Source: an uncultured Granulicatella sp.
GTDB taxonomy: Bacteria; Bacillota; Bacilli; Lactobacillales; Aerococcaceae
Assembly: GCF_938030755.1 (NCBI RefSeq)
Contig: NZ_CALHIF010000002.1
Location: 1 to 5,128 of the forward strand
Direction: 5' to 3'
Length of the DNA stretch: 5,128 bases
This document shows, piece by piece, positions 1-5,128 of this stretch. Numbering within the stretch: position 1 is the stretch's first letter; the number at the start of each line of letters is the position of its first letter. The notes beneath the pieces are model-generated. The model was not told where the DNA came from and searched no databases. It saw nothing but the letters and a program-made list of their open reading frames with translations. A program made the position numbers and the translations under genes.

Positions 1-36
1 ACAGAACTAAATCCTTTGCTTAAATTAATTGTCTAA
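1..36 (+). CDS. Transposase C-terminus (partial, OrfB-like)
   Basis: Frame 1 reads TELNPLLKLIV and then TAA at 34-36, giving the last 11 residues of a protein whose body lies left of the window. By itself this is too short to classify. Its position, with the stop codon falling inside the terminal inverted repeat at 31-54, is what one expects of the integrase-like OrfB (DDE transposase) of an IS3-family element. No catalytic residue is in view, and whether the transposase upstream is intact cannot be told. Confidence 0.55.
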   Translation, partial: TELNPLLKLIV

Positions 37-54
37 CTTTTTGGGGTCAGTACA
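31..54 (-). repeat. Terminal inverted repeat (right end) of the insertion sequence
   Basis: Read inward on the minus strand, the repeat starts TGTACTGACCCC and continues AAAAAGTTAGAC. The start TGTACTG and the C-run followed by an A-run fit IS150-group ends. The outer boundary is placed at base 54. The matching left repeat and the short target duplication are outside the window. Confidence 0.65.
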
Positions 55-60
55 AGATCT

Positions 61-68
61 GAAGGGGG
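61..68 (+). promoter_or_regulatory. Strong ribosome binding site of ykoF
   Basis: GAAGGGGG lies 6 bases before the ATG at 75 and fixes that start. It sits outside the insertion-sequence end (which stops at 54), so translation signals survived the insertion even though the transcriptional control region appears to be displaced. Confidence 0.7.
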
Positions 69-74
69 TTTTTT

Positions 75-704
75 ATGTCTCAACATGTTTCGTACGGGAA
101 TTGCCGTGTGGGAGTTCCAGGCTCACATTTAGCAATTAGCGGAGCGAGGTTTAATTTGGCACCGATGTCAGATGATTTTATCGACATCATTCTAGGGGCC
201 ATCAGGCAAGTGGATTTGTCCAATGTATGGGCAAAGACGGATTATACTTCTACCATCTATCGTGGGGGAAGTGTAGAAGTTTTCGATGCGTTAAAAGCTT
301 GTTTTATTAGTAGTTATCGTCCGGGAGTTCACTGCTCGCTGGAAGCCACTCTTTCAAAAGGGTGTCCTGGGGATGTAGATGAGGATACACCTTTATCATT
401 CGATGGGAGTCGAATTAATGAAGTCCGTTCCCAAGCGACTCATTTTCCTGTCATTGGGAAATTTGCGGTCTATCCGATGGGATCTGATAATTATATGAAA
501 ACCATCGAGAAGGTGGTGAATCTAGGGATTGATCAAGGAACGATTACTGGAACAGGGCATTATGTCACTTTTCTAGGAGGGGACGTTCACGAGGTGTTTG
601 ATTATTTGGAACAAGTTTTTAAAATTTTAGAGCAAGATGTGAGTCATTTTGTGATTCAAGTGACATTATTATGCAATGTACCAGGGGGAGAAATTGATGA
701 ATAA
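75..704 (+). CDS. ykoF: YkoF, thiamine/HMP-binding protein
   Basis: This is a soluble pyrimidine-moiety-binding protein of the YkoF family, encoded with an ECF transporter for thiamine or hydroxymethylpyrimidine. The 209 residues contain two copies of a ferredoxin-like unit: residues about 22-100 (SGARFNLAPMSDDF, VWAKTDYTST, GCPGD) and about 125-205 (IGKFAVYPMGSDNY, TGHYVTFLGGDVHEVF). The repeated pattern is 'F.l.PM..d', about 50 residues, then 'VFD.L...F'. This matches what I recall of B. subtilis YkoF, about 200 aa, whose crystal structure has thiamine bound. There is no signal peptide or membrane segment, so it is probably cytoplasmic. How it helps transport is not established. The start at 75 is supported by a strong ribosome binding site, GAAGGGGG at 61-68. 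It is first of four overlapping genes. The insertion-sequence end 20 bp upstream leaves no room for the TPP riboswitch that precedes ykoF in B. subtilis. Confidence 0.93.
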   Translation: MSQHVSYGNCRVGVPGSHLAISGARFNLAPMSDDFIDIILGAIRQVDLSNVWAKTDYTSTIYRGGSVEVFDALKACFISSYRPGVHCSLEATLSKGCPGDVDEDTPLSFDGSRINEVRSQATHFPVIGKFAVYPMGSDNYMKTIEKVVNLGIDQGTITGTGHYVTFLGGDVHEVFDYLEQVFKILEQDVSHFVIQVTLLCNVPGGEIDE

Positions 705-1263
705 AAATAAATTAGAACTAAAGGATTACTTATTTATTAGCTTAATTTGTGTATTGTTTGGGGTGTTTTATTTACTAGCAGTTTATGCAGGAGGTGCGCT
801 TTCTGCCACACTAGCACCGATGGGACTTGGGATGCTAGGATATGAGCCATTTTACGGAATCTGGTTTATGGCTCCAGTATTCACGCTTTACTTTATTCGA
901 AAACCAGGGATTGGTATTATTACAGAAATTATTGCAGCTGTGATTGAAGTGCTGCTTGGGAACATGTTCGGCATTATCGTTGTGGTGAGTGCCTTTATCC
1001 AAGGTCTAGGCGTGGAATTAGCGTTTATGACAAAGAAATACGGCGATATTACTTATGGAACCACAATGCTAGGGGCTGTTATTACGACCATTTTTACGTT
1101 CCTTTGGACAGGCTTCCGTAGCAATTATTTAGCATTAGATTGGAAGCTAGTGGTCGCTATTTTTGTGATTCGTTTAGTTTCTGCCTTAATCTTTACAGGA
1201 TACTTAAGCAAACTCTTATGCGACCAAATGGTAAAAACAGGAGTGGTCAAAGTTCGTGGCTAA
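697..1263 (+). CDS. ykoE: YkoE, substrate-binding S component of thiamine/HMP ECF transporter
   Basis: This is the integral membrane subunit that binds the vitamin or precursor and gives an ECF importer its specificity. The 188 residues are mostly hydrophobic, with about six membrane segments, of the usual S-component size. Family hallmarks of YkoE seen here are YEPFYGIWFMAP (49-60), RKPG (68-71), acidic E77 and E84 in a membrane stretch, LLGN (86-89) and QGLGVE (102-107). I chose ATG 697 over the in-frame ATG at 676 because the ribosome binding site AGGGGGAG (683-690) lies between them, 6 bases before 697. The upstream start would add seven residues encoded by that site. The gene overlaps the end of ykoF by 8 bases, which suggests translational coupling. 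Substrate could be thiamine or HMP. The family is tied to both, and sequence alone does not decide. Confidence 0.93.
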   Translation: MNKNKLELKDYLFISLICVLFGVFYLLAVYAGGALSATLAPMGLGMLGYEPFYGIWFMAPVFTLYFIRKPGIGIITEIIAAVIEVLLGNMFGIIVVVSAFIQGLGVELAFMTKKYGDITYGTTMLGAVITTIFTFLWTGFRSNYLALDWKLVVAIFVIRLVSALIFTGYLSKLLCDQMVKTGVVKVRG

Positions 1264-2683
1264 TCCTGAAGTTGTCCTCCAATTGAAAAATGCGACTTTA
1301 AGCGTGCAAAATCGAGTGCTGTTCTCCAATCTGTCCATGCAAATTCACTCGGGAGAAATTGTATTAGTGATTGGAAGAAGTGGAGTTGGGAAAAGTAGCC
1401 TAATGAATGTGATTAATGGAGTCTATCCAAATGGGGACACAGATGTTCAATGTGAAGGATTAGAAATTTTAGGACAGTCTCTTCTAACGTTAAATCACTT
1501 GGAGAGAACGAAATATGTACGCTCTATTTTTCAAAATGCAAGACTCTCGTTTGCAATGGAGACACCGTACGAAGAAATGATTTTCATACTAGAAAATTTT
1601 TGTTTCCCCATTGAAACGATGGAACAGAAAGTACTCGAGCAAGCAAAAAAATACAAGGTTGAAGACTTATTACACCGAAAGTTTGCAAGTCTTTCAGGGG
1701 GAGAACTTCAAAAAGTGGCCTTTGGTTGTGCCAGCTTAGTAGAGGCACCACTTTATCTGATGGATGAGCCTTTTGCAAATATCGATGAAGAAAGTATTCC
1801 GTACTTTATTGAGCAAATTAAACGGTTGAGTAACGAAGGAAAAGCAATTTGTATCATTGACCACCGATTGGATTTTTGGGAGTGGGTCAATCGGTGGTAT
1901 CTCTTAGAAGACAGTGGAGAATTGAAACAAATTGAACTTCCTTTAAAGGAGCAAGACAAGCTTCTTCTAGAAGAGAGTGGGAATCTATGTCCTTTACCTT
2001 TCAACAATAAGAAAAAGCTAGAAAATGCCAAACCACTGTTTAAAGTCAAAGATGTTTCGGTTTTTGTAGAAAAAGGCAAACCACTTCTTGAGCATATTCA
2101 TCTTGAACTTCATGAAGGGGAGATGATGGCTCTTATTGGACCTAGTGGGAGTGGGAAAACAAGTTTCTTCAAAGCACTTTTAAAGCAACTCCCTTATACG
2201 GGAACAATCGAACTAAAAGGACATTCTTTATCGAAGATGAAGAGGAAGGATTTATTGAAACAAGTCGGGCTTGTTTTTCAAGATCCCACCCTTCAATTTG
2301 TGGCTGCGAAAGTTCTAGAGGAATTGAAAGTGACTTTTCCAGGCGAAGCAGAAAGTCGTCTAGAATCGCTTTTAGAAGAATACTCCTTAAAGCAAACAAA
2401 GGAATTATCTCCTTGGCTTCTCAGTCAAGGGCAACAGCGCAGGCTTGCTTTTTTAACGATGACTGGAGAGGGGAAAGTTCTACTATTAGTGGATGAACCG
2501 ACTTACGGACAAGACATGAAAAATGCGATCGCTATCATGAATGCATTGCAGCAATTATGCCAAGAGGGAGTAGCTTGTCTATTTACTAGTCATGACCGTA
2601 GATTAGTGCGTCAATACGCGCAGAAGGTGATGCGCATTCGTCATCAGACCATGGAGGTAGAGATGAATGAAGATGAGAATTAA
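1256..2683 (+). CDS. ykoD: YkoD, double-ATPase subunit of thiamine/HMP ECF transporter
   Basis: This cytoplasmic ATPase has two ABC domains fused in one 475-residue chain and powers the ECF importer. Domain 1 has Walker A GRSGVGKS (40-47), Q-loop Q93, signature LSGGE (146-150), Walker B YLMDEP with E171, and switch H203. Domain 2 has Walker A GPSGSGKT (295-302), Q-loop Q342, a divergent signature LSQGQ (389-393), Walker B LLLVDEP with E414, and switch H446. Both sites therefore keep all nucleotide-handling residues. The LSQGQ form is familiar from ECF ATPases. A linker of roughly 40 residues joins the halves. The start is GTG at 1256, overlapping ykoE by 8 bases; AGGAG at 1239-1243 is 12 bases upstream, a rather long gap. 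No better in-frame start exists, since the first ATG would remove part of the nucleotide-binding fold. It is about the size of B. subtilis YkoD (about 490 aa). Confidence 0.94.
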   Translation: MANPEVVLQLKNATLSVQNRVLFSNLSMQIHSGEIVLVIGRSGVGKSSLMNVINGVYPNGDTDVQCEGLEILGQSLLTLNHLERTKYVRSIFQNARLSFAMETPYEEMIFILENFCFPIETMEQKVLEQAKKYKVEDLLHRKFASLSGGELQKVAFGCASLVEAPLYLMDEPFANIDEESIPYFIEQIKRLSNEGKAICIIDHRLDFWEWVNRWYLLEDSGELKQIELPLKEQDKLLLEESGNLCPLPFNNKKKLENAKPLFKVKDVSVFVEKGKPLLEHIHLELHEGEMMALIGPSGSGKTSFFKALLKQLPYTGTIELKGHSLSKMKRKDLLKQVGLVFQDPTLQFVAAKVLEELKVTFPGEAESRLESLLEEYSLKQTKELSPWLLSQGQQRRLAFLTMTGEGKVLLLVDEPTYGQDMKNAIAIMNALQQLCQEGVACLFTSHDRRLVRQYAQKVMRIRHQTMEVEMNEDEN

Positions 2684-3356
2684 TCCAAGTGTGCAATTAG
2701 GGGTTTCATTTTTATTATCCATGGTCATCCTTTTCACCAAATCATGGAAACTCAACGGAGCGATGATGATGGCGTCCATCGTGATAATAGTGTTGTTTAG
2801 ACAACAACCTTGGGGACGCGTTGTGAAACTCGGACTGGGATTACTGATGATTACCTTGATATATTTTCTTTCGGTCTATTTTTATCCAAATGAGAATCTA
2901 TTGGTTCAAACGGGATCAAGTGGCGTATTTATAGTAGCTTTGGAATTAAGTAGTCGGATTCTTGCGCTTGGTCTTGTAGGAATTAGTCTCTCAACATCCA
3001 TTGAAAAAAACGAATTTGTTGCCAGTCTTATCCAACAATTGAAAGTGCCAGTGGCGATTGCTTATAGCATACTGGTAGCCATCAATTTTCTGACACTGAT
3101 TCAAACAGAATATGAGCAGTCGAAATTAGCATTGCAAATCAGAGGGATTTCTGGGAGTAGAGTCCACTTAAAAGCCCTCACGACCATGATGATTCGTCTG
3201 ATGCGACAATCCGAGTATACCGCTATGGCGATGGAACTGCGGGGATTCTCCCAGGATAGAGTACAAAAAATTCAACTGGAAATTTCCATTTTAGATTTGA
3301 TTTACAGTAGTTTGATGCTGTCTTTTATCGTTATCGTCATATGGCTACAACAATAA
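2667..3356 (+). CDS. ykoC: YkoC, transmembrane T component (CbiQ family) of ECF transporter
   Basis: This is the membrane scaffold (EcfT-type) that couples ATP hydrolysis by YkoD to movement of the S component YkoE. It has 229 residues with membrane segments at about 11-25, 31-45, 53-73, 86-108, 128-147 and 206-228. The two coupling-helix motifs characteristic of T components are seen: ALQIRG (155-160) and AMELRG (188-193), each with the conserved Arg-Gly pair. ATG 2667 is preceded by GGAGGT (2653-2658) at an 8-base gap. A second ATG two codons later is possible but less well spaced. It overlaps ykoD by 17 bases and is the last gene of the operon, followed after 4 bases by a terminator. It is somewhat shorter than my recollection of B. 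subtilis YkoC (about 254 aa), with both motifs intact. Confidence 0.92.
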   Translation: MKMRINPSVQLGVSFLLSMVILFTKSWKLNGAMMMASIVIIVLFRQQPWGRVVKLGLGLLMITLIYFLSVYFYPNENLLVQTGSSGVFIVALELSSRILALGLVGISLSTSIEKNEFVASLIQQLKVPVAIAYSILVAINFLTLIQTEYEQSKLALQIRGISGSRVHLKALTTMMIRLMRQSEYTAMAMELRGFSQDRVQKIQLEISILDLIYSSLMLSFIVIVIWLQQ

Positions 3357-3360
3357 AACC

Positions 3361-3386
3361 AAAGAGTCACAATTGTGGCTCTTTTT
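3361..3386 (+). terminator. Rho-independent terminator of ykoFEDC
   Basis: The 10-bp stem AAAGAGTCAC (3361-3370) pairs with GTGGCTCTTT (3375-3384), with one G-T wobble, around the loop AATT. A run of five T (3382-3386) overlaps the end of the stem. It starts 4 bases after the ykoC stop codon and separates the thiamine operon from the dehydrogenase unit. Confidence 0.9.
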
Positions 3387-3403
3387 CTATTCGTAGAAGA
3401 AGA

Positions 3404-3432
3404 TTGACCCTCTAAAATGTAAGCGCTATAAT
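3404..3432 (+). promoter_or_regulatory. Sigma-A promoter of the dehydrogenase gene
   Basis: The -35 box TTGACC (3404-3409, 5 of 6 consensus) and -10 box TATAAT (3427-3432, perfect) are separated by 17 bases. Transcription would start near 3438-3440, giving a leader of about 70 bases. It lies just after the terminator of the preceding operon, so the dehydrogenase has its own promoter. A cre-like site overlaps the -10 box. Confidence 0.88.
3418..3431 (+). promoter_or_regulatory. Putative cre site (CcpA operator) overlapping the -10 box
   Basis: TGTAAGCGCTATAA fits the B. subtilis cre consensus TGWNANCGNTNWCA at 13 of 14 positions. The only mismatch is A for C near the right end, where the site merges with the TATAAT box. 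A CcpA dimer bound here would block RNA polymerase, so I infer repression during growth on preferred sugars. This suits a gene for amino-acid breakdown. CcpA itself is not in the window, so the call is motif-based. Confidence 0.62.
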
Positions 3433-3437
3433 AAAAG

Positions 3438-3455
3438 TGTACAAGTCTTTGTACA
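3438..3455 (+). promoter_or_regulatory. Perfect inverted repeat at the transcription start (likely operator)
   Basis: TGTACAA and TTGTACA form a perfect 7-bp inverted repeat around GTCT. It sits at the predicted transcription start, a standard place for a repressor dimer. I do not recognise the regulator: the spacing fails the TnrA pattern, and the half-sites face the wrong way for AraR-like sites. Alternatively, it could fold in RNA as a hairpin at the very 5' end of the message and protect it from decay. Confidence 0.5.
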
Positions 3456-3473
3456 AAAATAAGTCAAACGGAG

Positions 3474-3485
3474 GAAGCGCGCTTC
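3474..3485 (+). repeat. Perfect 12-bp palindrome in the leader
   Basis: GAAGCGCGCTTC is a perfect palindrome about 35 bases after the predicted transcription start and 24 bases before the chosen start codon. It resembles a cre core but has two extra central bases. In RNA it leaves too small a loop for a good hairpin, so a protein site or chance is more likely. Function unknown. Confidence 0.3.
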
Positions 3486-3509
3486 ATCTGTTGGAAAAGG
3501 GGTATGACA

Positions 3510-4559
3510 ATGAGAAACACAAAAGTTCGTGTAATCCAATATGGTTGCGGTAAGATGGCCAAGGTCCTTTTCAAGTATATGGTGGATCATGGTGTGGAAA
3601 TTGTTGGTGCGATTGATAATAATCCAGAAGTTGTTGGACTCGATGTTGGTGATTTTGCCGAATTAGGGTTTAAAACAGGGGTTGTGATTTCAGATAATGC
3701 AGAAGAAGTGTTCAATAGTTGTGATGCGGATATTGCTATTGTGACCATTCTATCCTATATGCCAGAGATGTATCCGTTCTTTGAAACAGCAGCGCGTCAT
3801 GGGGTGAATGTAATTACGACTTGTGAAGAAGCCATTTATCCTTGGAATACCTCTCCATCTGAGACGAATCGTCTAGACCGTTTGGCAAAAGAAAATGGAG
3901 TCACCATTACCGGGTCAGGAATGCAAGATATTTACTGGATTAATATGCCTTGTCTTGCGATGGCAGGAGTGAACCGTATCGATAAAATTAAAGGAGTCGT
4001 GAGCTATAATGTCGAAGACTATGGATTAGCCTTAGCAGAAGCTCATGGAGCAGGGTATACCAAAGAACGTTTTGATGCAGAAATTGCGACTGCTGAAAGT
4101 TTCCCATCTTACATGTGGAATGCAGCCGAAGCCATCTGTTCGAAGATGAACTGGACGATTAAAGACATCAGTCAAAAGAGTGTTCCATATGTTTTAGATG
4201 AAGATGTGTATTCAGAAACACTCGGTCGAACCATTTCTGCTGGGGAAGTGACGGGAATGTCTGCAGTGACCACTCTTCATACGCATCAAGGCGTAGAAAT
4301 CGAAGTGGAATGTATCGGTAAAGTTTACCGCGAAGACGATGGAGATATGTGTGATTGGGAAATCACTGGAGAACCAAACTTAGTGTTCTCTGTTCAAAAA
4401 CCAGATACGGTCGCACATACTTGTGCAACGATTGTCAACCGCATTCCAACAATCTTAAATGCGACACCTGGATTTGTAACGAGTGAAAAATTAAGAGAAG
4501 CCACTTATCCTACATATCCATTGCATACGTATGTAGAAAATCCATTTTTTGAGTATTAA
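3510..4559 (+). CDS. 2,4-diaminopentanoate dehydrogenase family protein (Ord-like)
   Basis: This NAD(P)-dependent oxidoreductase resembles dihydrodipicolinate reductase in its N-terminal half. Its closest characterised relative that I recognise is 2,4-diaminopentanoate dehydrogenase (Ord) of clostridial ornithine fermentation, which converts 2,4-diaminopentanoate to 2-amino-4-oxopentanoate, NAD(P)H and ammonia. The 349 residues are full length for the family. The Rossmann glycine motif YGCGKMA is at 11-17. Asp36 ends the second strand (GAID), a position where an acidic residue usually favours NAD+. TCEEAIYPW (104-112) and GSGMQDIYW (135-143) are family-like segments, followed by the family C-terminal domain. 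I chose ATG 3510 over ATG 3504 because AAGGGG (3497-3502) is 7 bases before the former and only 1 before the latter. It is a single-gene unit with its own promoter and terminator. No ornithine aminomutase, racemase or thiolase gene is nearby, so the physiological substrate is uncertain. Confidence 0.85.
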   Translation: MRNTKVRVIQYGCGKMAKVLFKYMVDHGVEIVGAIDNNPEVVGLDVGDFAELGFKTGVVISDNAEEVFNSCDADIAIVTILSYMPEMYPFFETAARHGVNVITTCEEAIYPWNTSPSETNRLDRLAKENGVTITGSGMQDIYWINMPCLAMAGVNRIDKIKGVVSYNVEDYGLALAEAHGAGYTKERFDAEIATAESFPSYMWNAAEAICSKMNWTIKDISQKSVPYVLDEDVYSETLGRTISAGEVTGMSAVTTLHTHQGVEIEVECIGKVYREDDGDMCDWEITGEPNLVFSVQKPDTVAHTCATIVNRIPTILNATPGFVTSEKLREATYPTYPLHTYVENPFFEY

Positions 4560-4593
4560 AATTTTAATTCAATTCTAGGTAAAACAAGTACAT

Positions 4594-4624
4594 GGGTTGA
4601 TAAAATTATTTATCAACCCGTTTT
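4594..4624 (+). terminator. Rho-independent terminator after the dehydrogenase gene
   Basis: A perfect 11-bp stem, GGGTTGATAAA (4594-4604) with TTTATCAACCC (4609-4619), surrounds an ATTA loop and is followed by G and TTTT. AAAAC at 4581-4585 could pair with GTTTT (4620-4624) as a bulged extension. It lies 34 bases after the stop codon. Confidence 0.87.
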
Positions 4625-4673
4625 ATTATTAAAAAAATTTGGTAAAAAATATTTTTAGGTTAGGGGAGTAATT

Positions 4674-5128
4674 ATGTCTGAAATGACTTTTTCTATTTGG
4701 AAGTTATATGCAAAAAATAAAAATAAAGGAGCACTGGAAATCGCCGCCACTAAAGAGTATTTTACGAATTTCCAATCTACTAAAGAACCGTTGTATATAA
4801 CAAAAAATGAGAATGAAGCATTTTCAGTTTCGATTGAAAATAATGCAAATTTTATTTTTTTTATGATAGAGCATGGGAGTACACAACCAAGAGATGTTGA
4901 TGTTTTTAATGTTAGAAATAAAAAGTTAAGAGAAAACCCTCGAGATGAAGATGAGATGGAATTTATGGAGCAGTTCTTTGTGTTATATGATTATAAAAAA
5001 GAATTATTATTTATTTCCAATCTTAGAAAAAGGAATTTATTTTTGGATTTGTTAAATAATTATAGTAAAGGGTATAATTTTAAAATTAAAGGCATTTATC
5101 TAAACAAATCAGATTTTTTAGCAAAATT
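4674..5128 (+). CDS. Unrecognised AT-rich protein, 5' part only
   Basis: This open reading frame starts at ATG 4674 and runs without a stop to the window edge, giving 151 complete codons. AGGGGAG (4662-4668) is 5 bases before the start. The protein begins MSEMTFSIWKLYAKN and is rich in Lys, Asn, Phe and Tyr. It has no signal peptide, no clear membrane segment (FIFFMIE near residue 65 is too short) and no catalytic motif that I recognise. The stretch FFVLYDYKKELLFISNLRKR (about residues 104-123) looks like alternating strands of a soluble alpha/beta protein. GC is about 26%, far below the sampled neighbours, and codons are strongly A/T-ending, which suggests recent acquisition. No clear promoter was found in the 49 bases after the terminator. 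The style is typical of orphan genes in accessory or defence regions, but I assign no function. Confidence 0.75.
   Translation, partial: MSEMTFSIWKLYAKNKNKGALEIAATKEYFTNFQSTKEPLYITKNENEAFSVSIENNANFIFFMIEHGSTQPRDVDVFNVRNKKLRENPRDEDEMEFMEQFFVLYDYKKELLFISNLRKRNLFLDLLNNYSKGYNFKIKGIYLNKSDFLAK

Larger units (their letters stand above)
1..54 (+). mobile_element. Right end of an IS3-family (IS150-group-like) insertion sequence
   Basis: This is the distal end of an insertion sequence that enters from the left edge of the window. It carries the last codons of a transposase reading and, overlapping its stop codon, a terminal inverted repeat whose outer tip reads TACA (51-54) on this strand, i.e. TGTACTGACCCC when read inward. 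IS3-family elements of the IS150 group are known to begin TGTACTG and to end their transposase gene in or next to the right repeat, and both features are seen here. The rest of the element lies outside the window, so its length, integrity and target-site duplication cannot be checked. The next bases (55 onward) should be the flanking host DNA. The family call rests on my memory of terminal sequences, not on a search. Confidence 0.72.

Noticed and set aside
29..57. Outward promoter from the IS end: TTGTCT (29-34) with TACAAG (51-56)
   Set aside because: Each box matches only 4 of 6 positions with a 16-base spacer, and the start point would fall within the ykoF ribosome binding site, so a usable leader would be missing. 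Read-through from the element is more plausible.
52..68. GATCTG (55-61 region) as a remnant of a TPP riboswitch (CTGATCTGG element)
   Set aside because: Only six bases match, and the other conserved blocks (CUGAGA, ACCCUUUGAACC, GCGUAGGGA) are absent. There is no room for the fold between the IS end and the start codon.
676..696. Upstream ATG at 676 as the ykoE start
   Set aside because: The seven extra codons are made of the ribosome binding site for ATG 697, and no ribosome binding site precedes 676.
1584..2399. Minus-strand open reading frames inside ykoD
   Set aside because: They are shadows of a well-supported ABC ATPase gene, lack ribosome binding sites and give no recognisable proteins.
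3438..3455. TnrA or AraR operator
   Set aside because: The TnrA pattern TGTNA-N7-TNACA is 17 bp and the required A after TGTN is C here. AraR-like sites have the half-sites in the opposite arrangement around a GTAC centre.
3473..3486. GGAAGCGCGCTTCA as a second cre site
   Set aside because: It has AAGCGCGCTT where cre needs AAGCGCTT-like spacing. The two extra central bases put the half-sites out of register.
4625..4661. Promoter for the AT-rich partial gene
   Set aside because: The stretch is almost all A and T, so many loose -10 matches exist, but none pairs with a convincing -35 box at 16-18 bases.

Overview
The window looks like chromosomal DNA of a low-GC Gram-positive bacterium (Bacillota). 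A lactic-acid-bacterium relative (Lactobacillales) is my best guess, but no marker gene settles it. The support is AG-rich Shine-Dalgarno sites before almost every gene, a consensus sigma-A promoter, a CcpA-type cre site, and a ykoFEDC gene order as in Bacillus subtilis. All genes read on the + strand. I see no tRNA, rRNA, CRISPR array or origin.

Bases 1-54 are the right-hand end of an insertion sequence of the IS3 family, probably IS150 group. They hold the last 11 codons of a transposase and a terminal inverted repeat ending in TACA at 54. The element stops only 20 bp before the first gene, where a TPP riboswitch and promoter would be expected.

Bases 75-3356 are a compact operon of four overlapping genes, ykoF-ykoE-ykoD-ykoC. 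They encode an energy-coupling-factor (ECF) importer for thiamine or its hydroxymethylpyrimidine (HMP) precursor: a soluble thiamine-binding protein (YkoF), the substrate-specific membrane subunit (YkoE), a double ATPase (YkoD) and the transmembrane coupling subunit (YkoC). A strong Rho-independent terminator follows at 3361-3386.

Bases 3404-4624 form a separate single-gene unit. A near-perfect promoter overlaps a likely cre site. Just downstream lie a perfect TGTACAA-N4-TTGTACA inverted repeat and a 12-bp palindrome in the leader. The gene encodes a Rossmann-fold oxidoreductase of the 2,4-diaminopentanoate dehydrogenase family. It ends in an 11-bp terminator hairpin. No other ornithine-fermentation gene is in view.

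Bases 4674-5128 hold the start of an unrecognised gene that runs off the right edge. It is about 26% GC against roughly 40-45% in sampled stretches of the neighbouring genes, which suggests acquired DNA. The most promising leads are the insertion sequence that appears to cut the thiamine operon off from its normal control region, the layered control of the lone dehydrogenase, and the AT-rich partial gene. I do not see a clearly undescribed multi-gene system inside the window.
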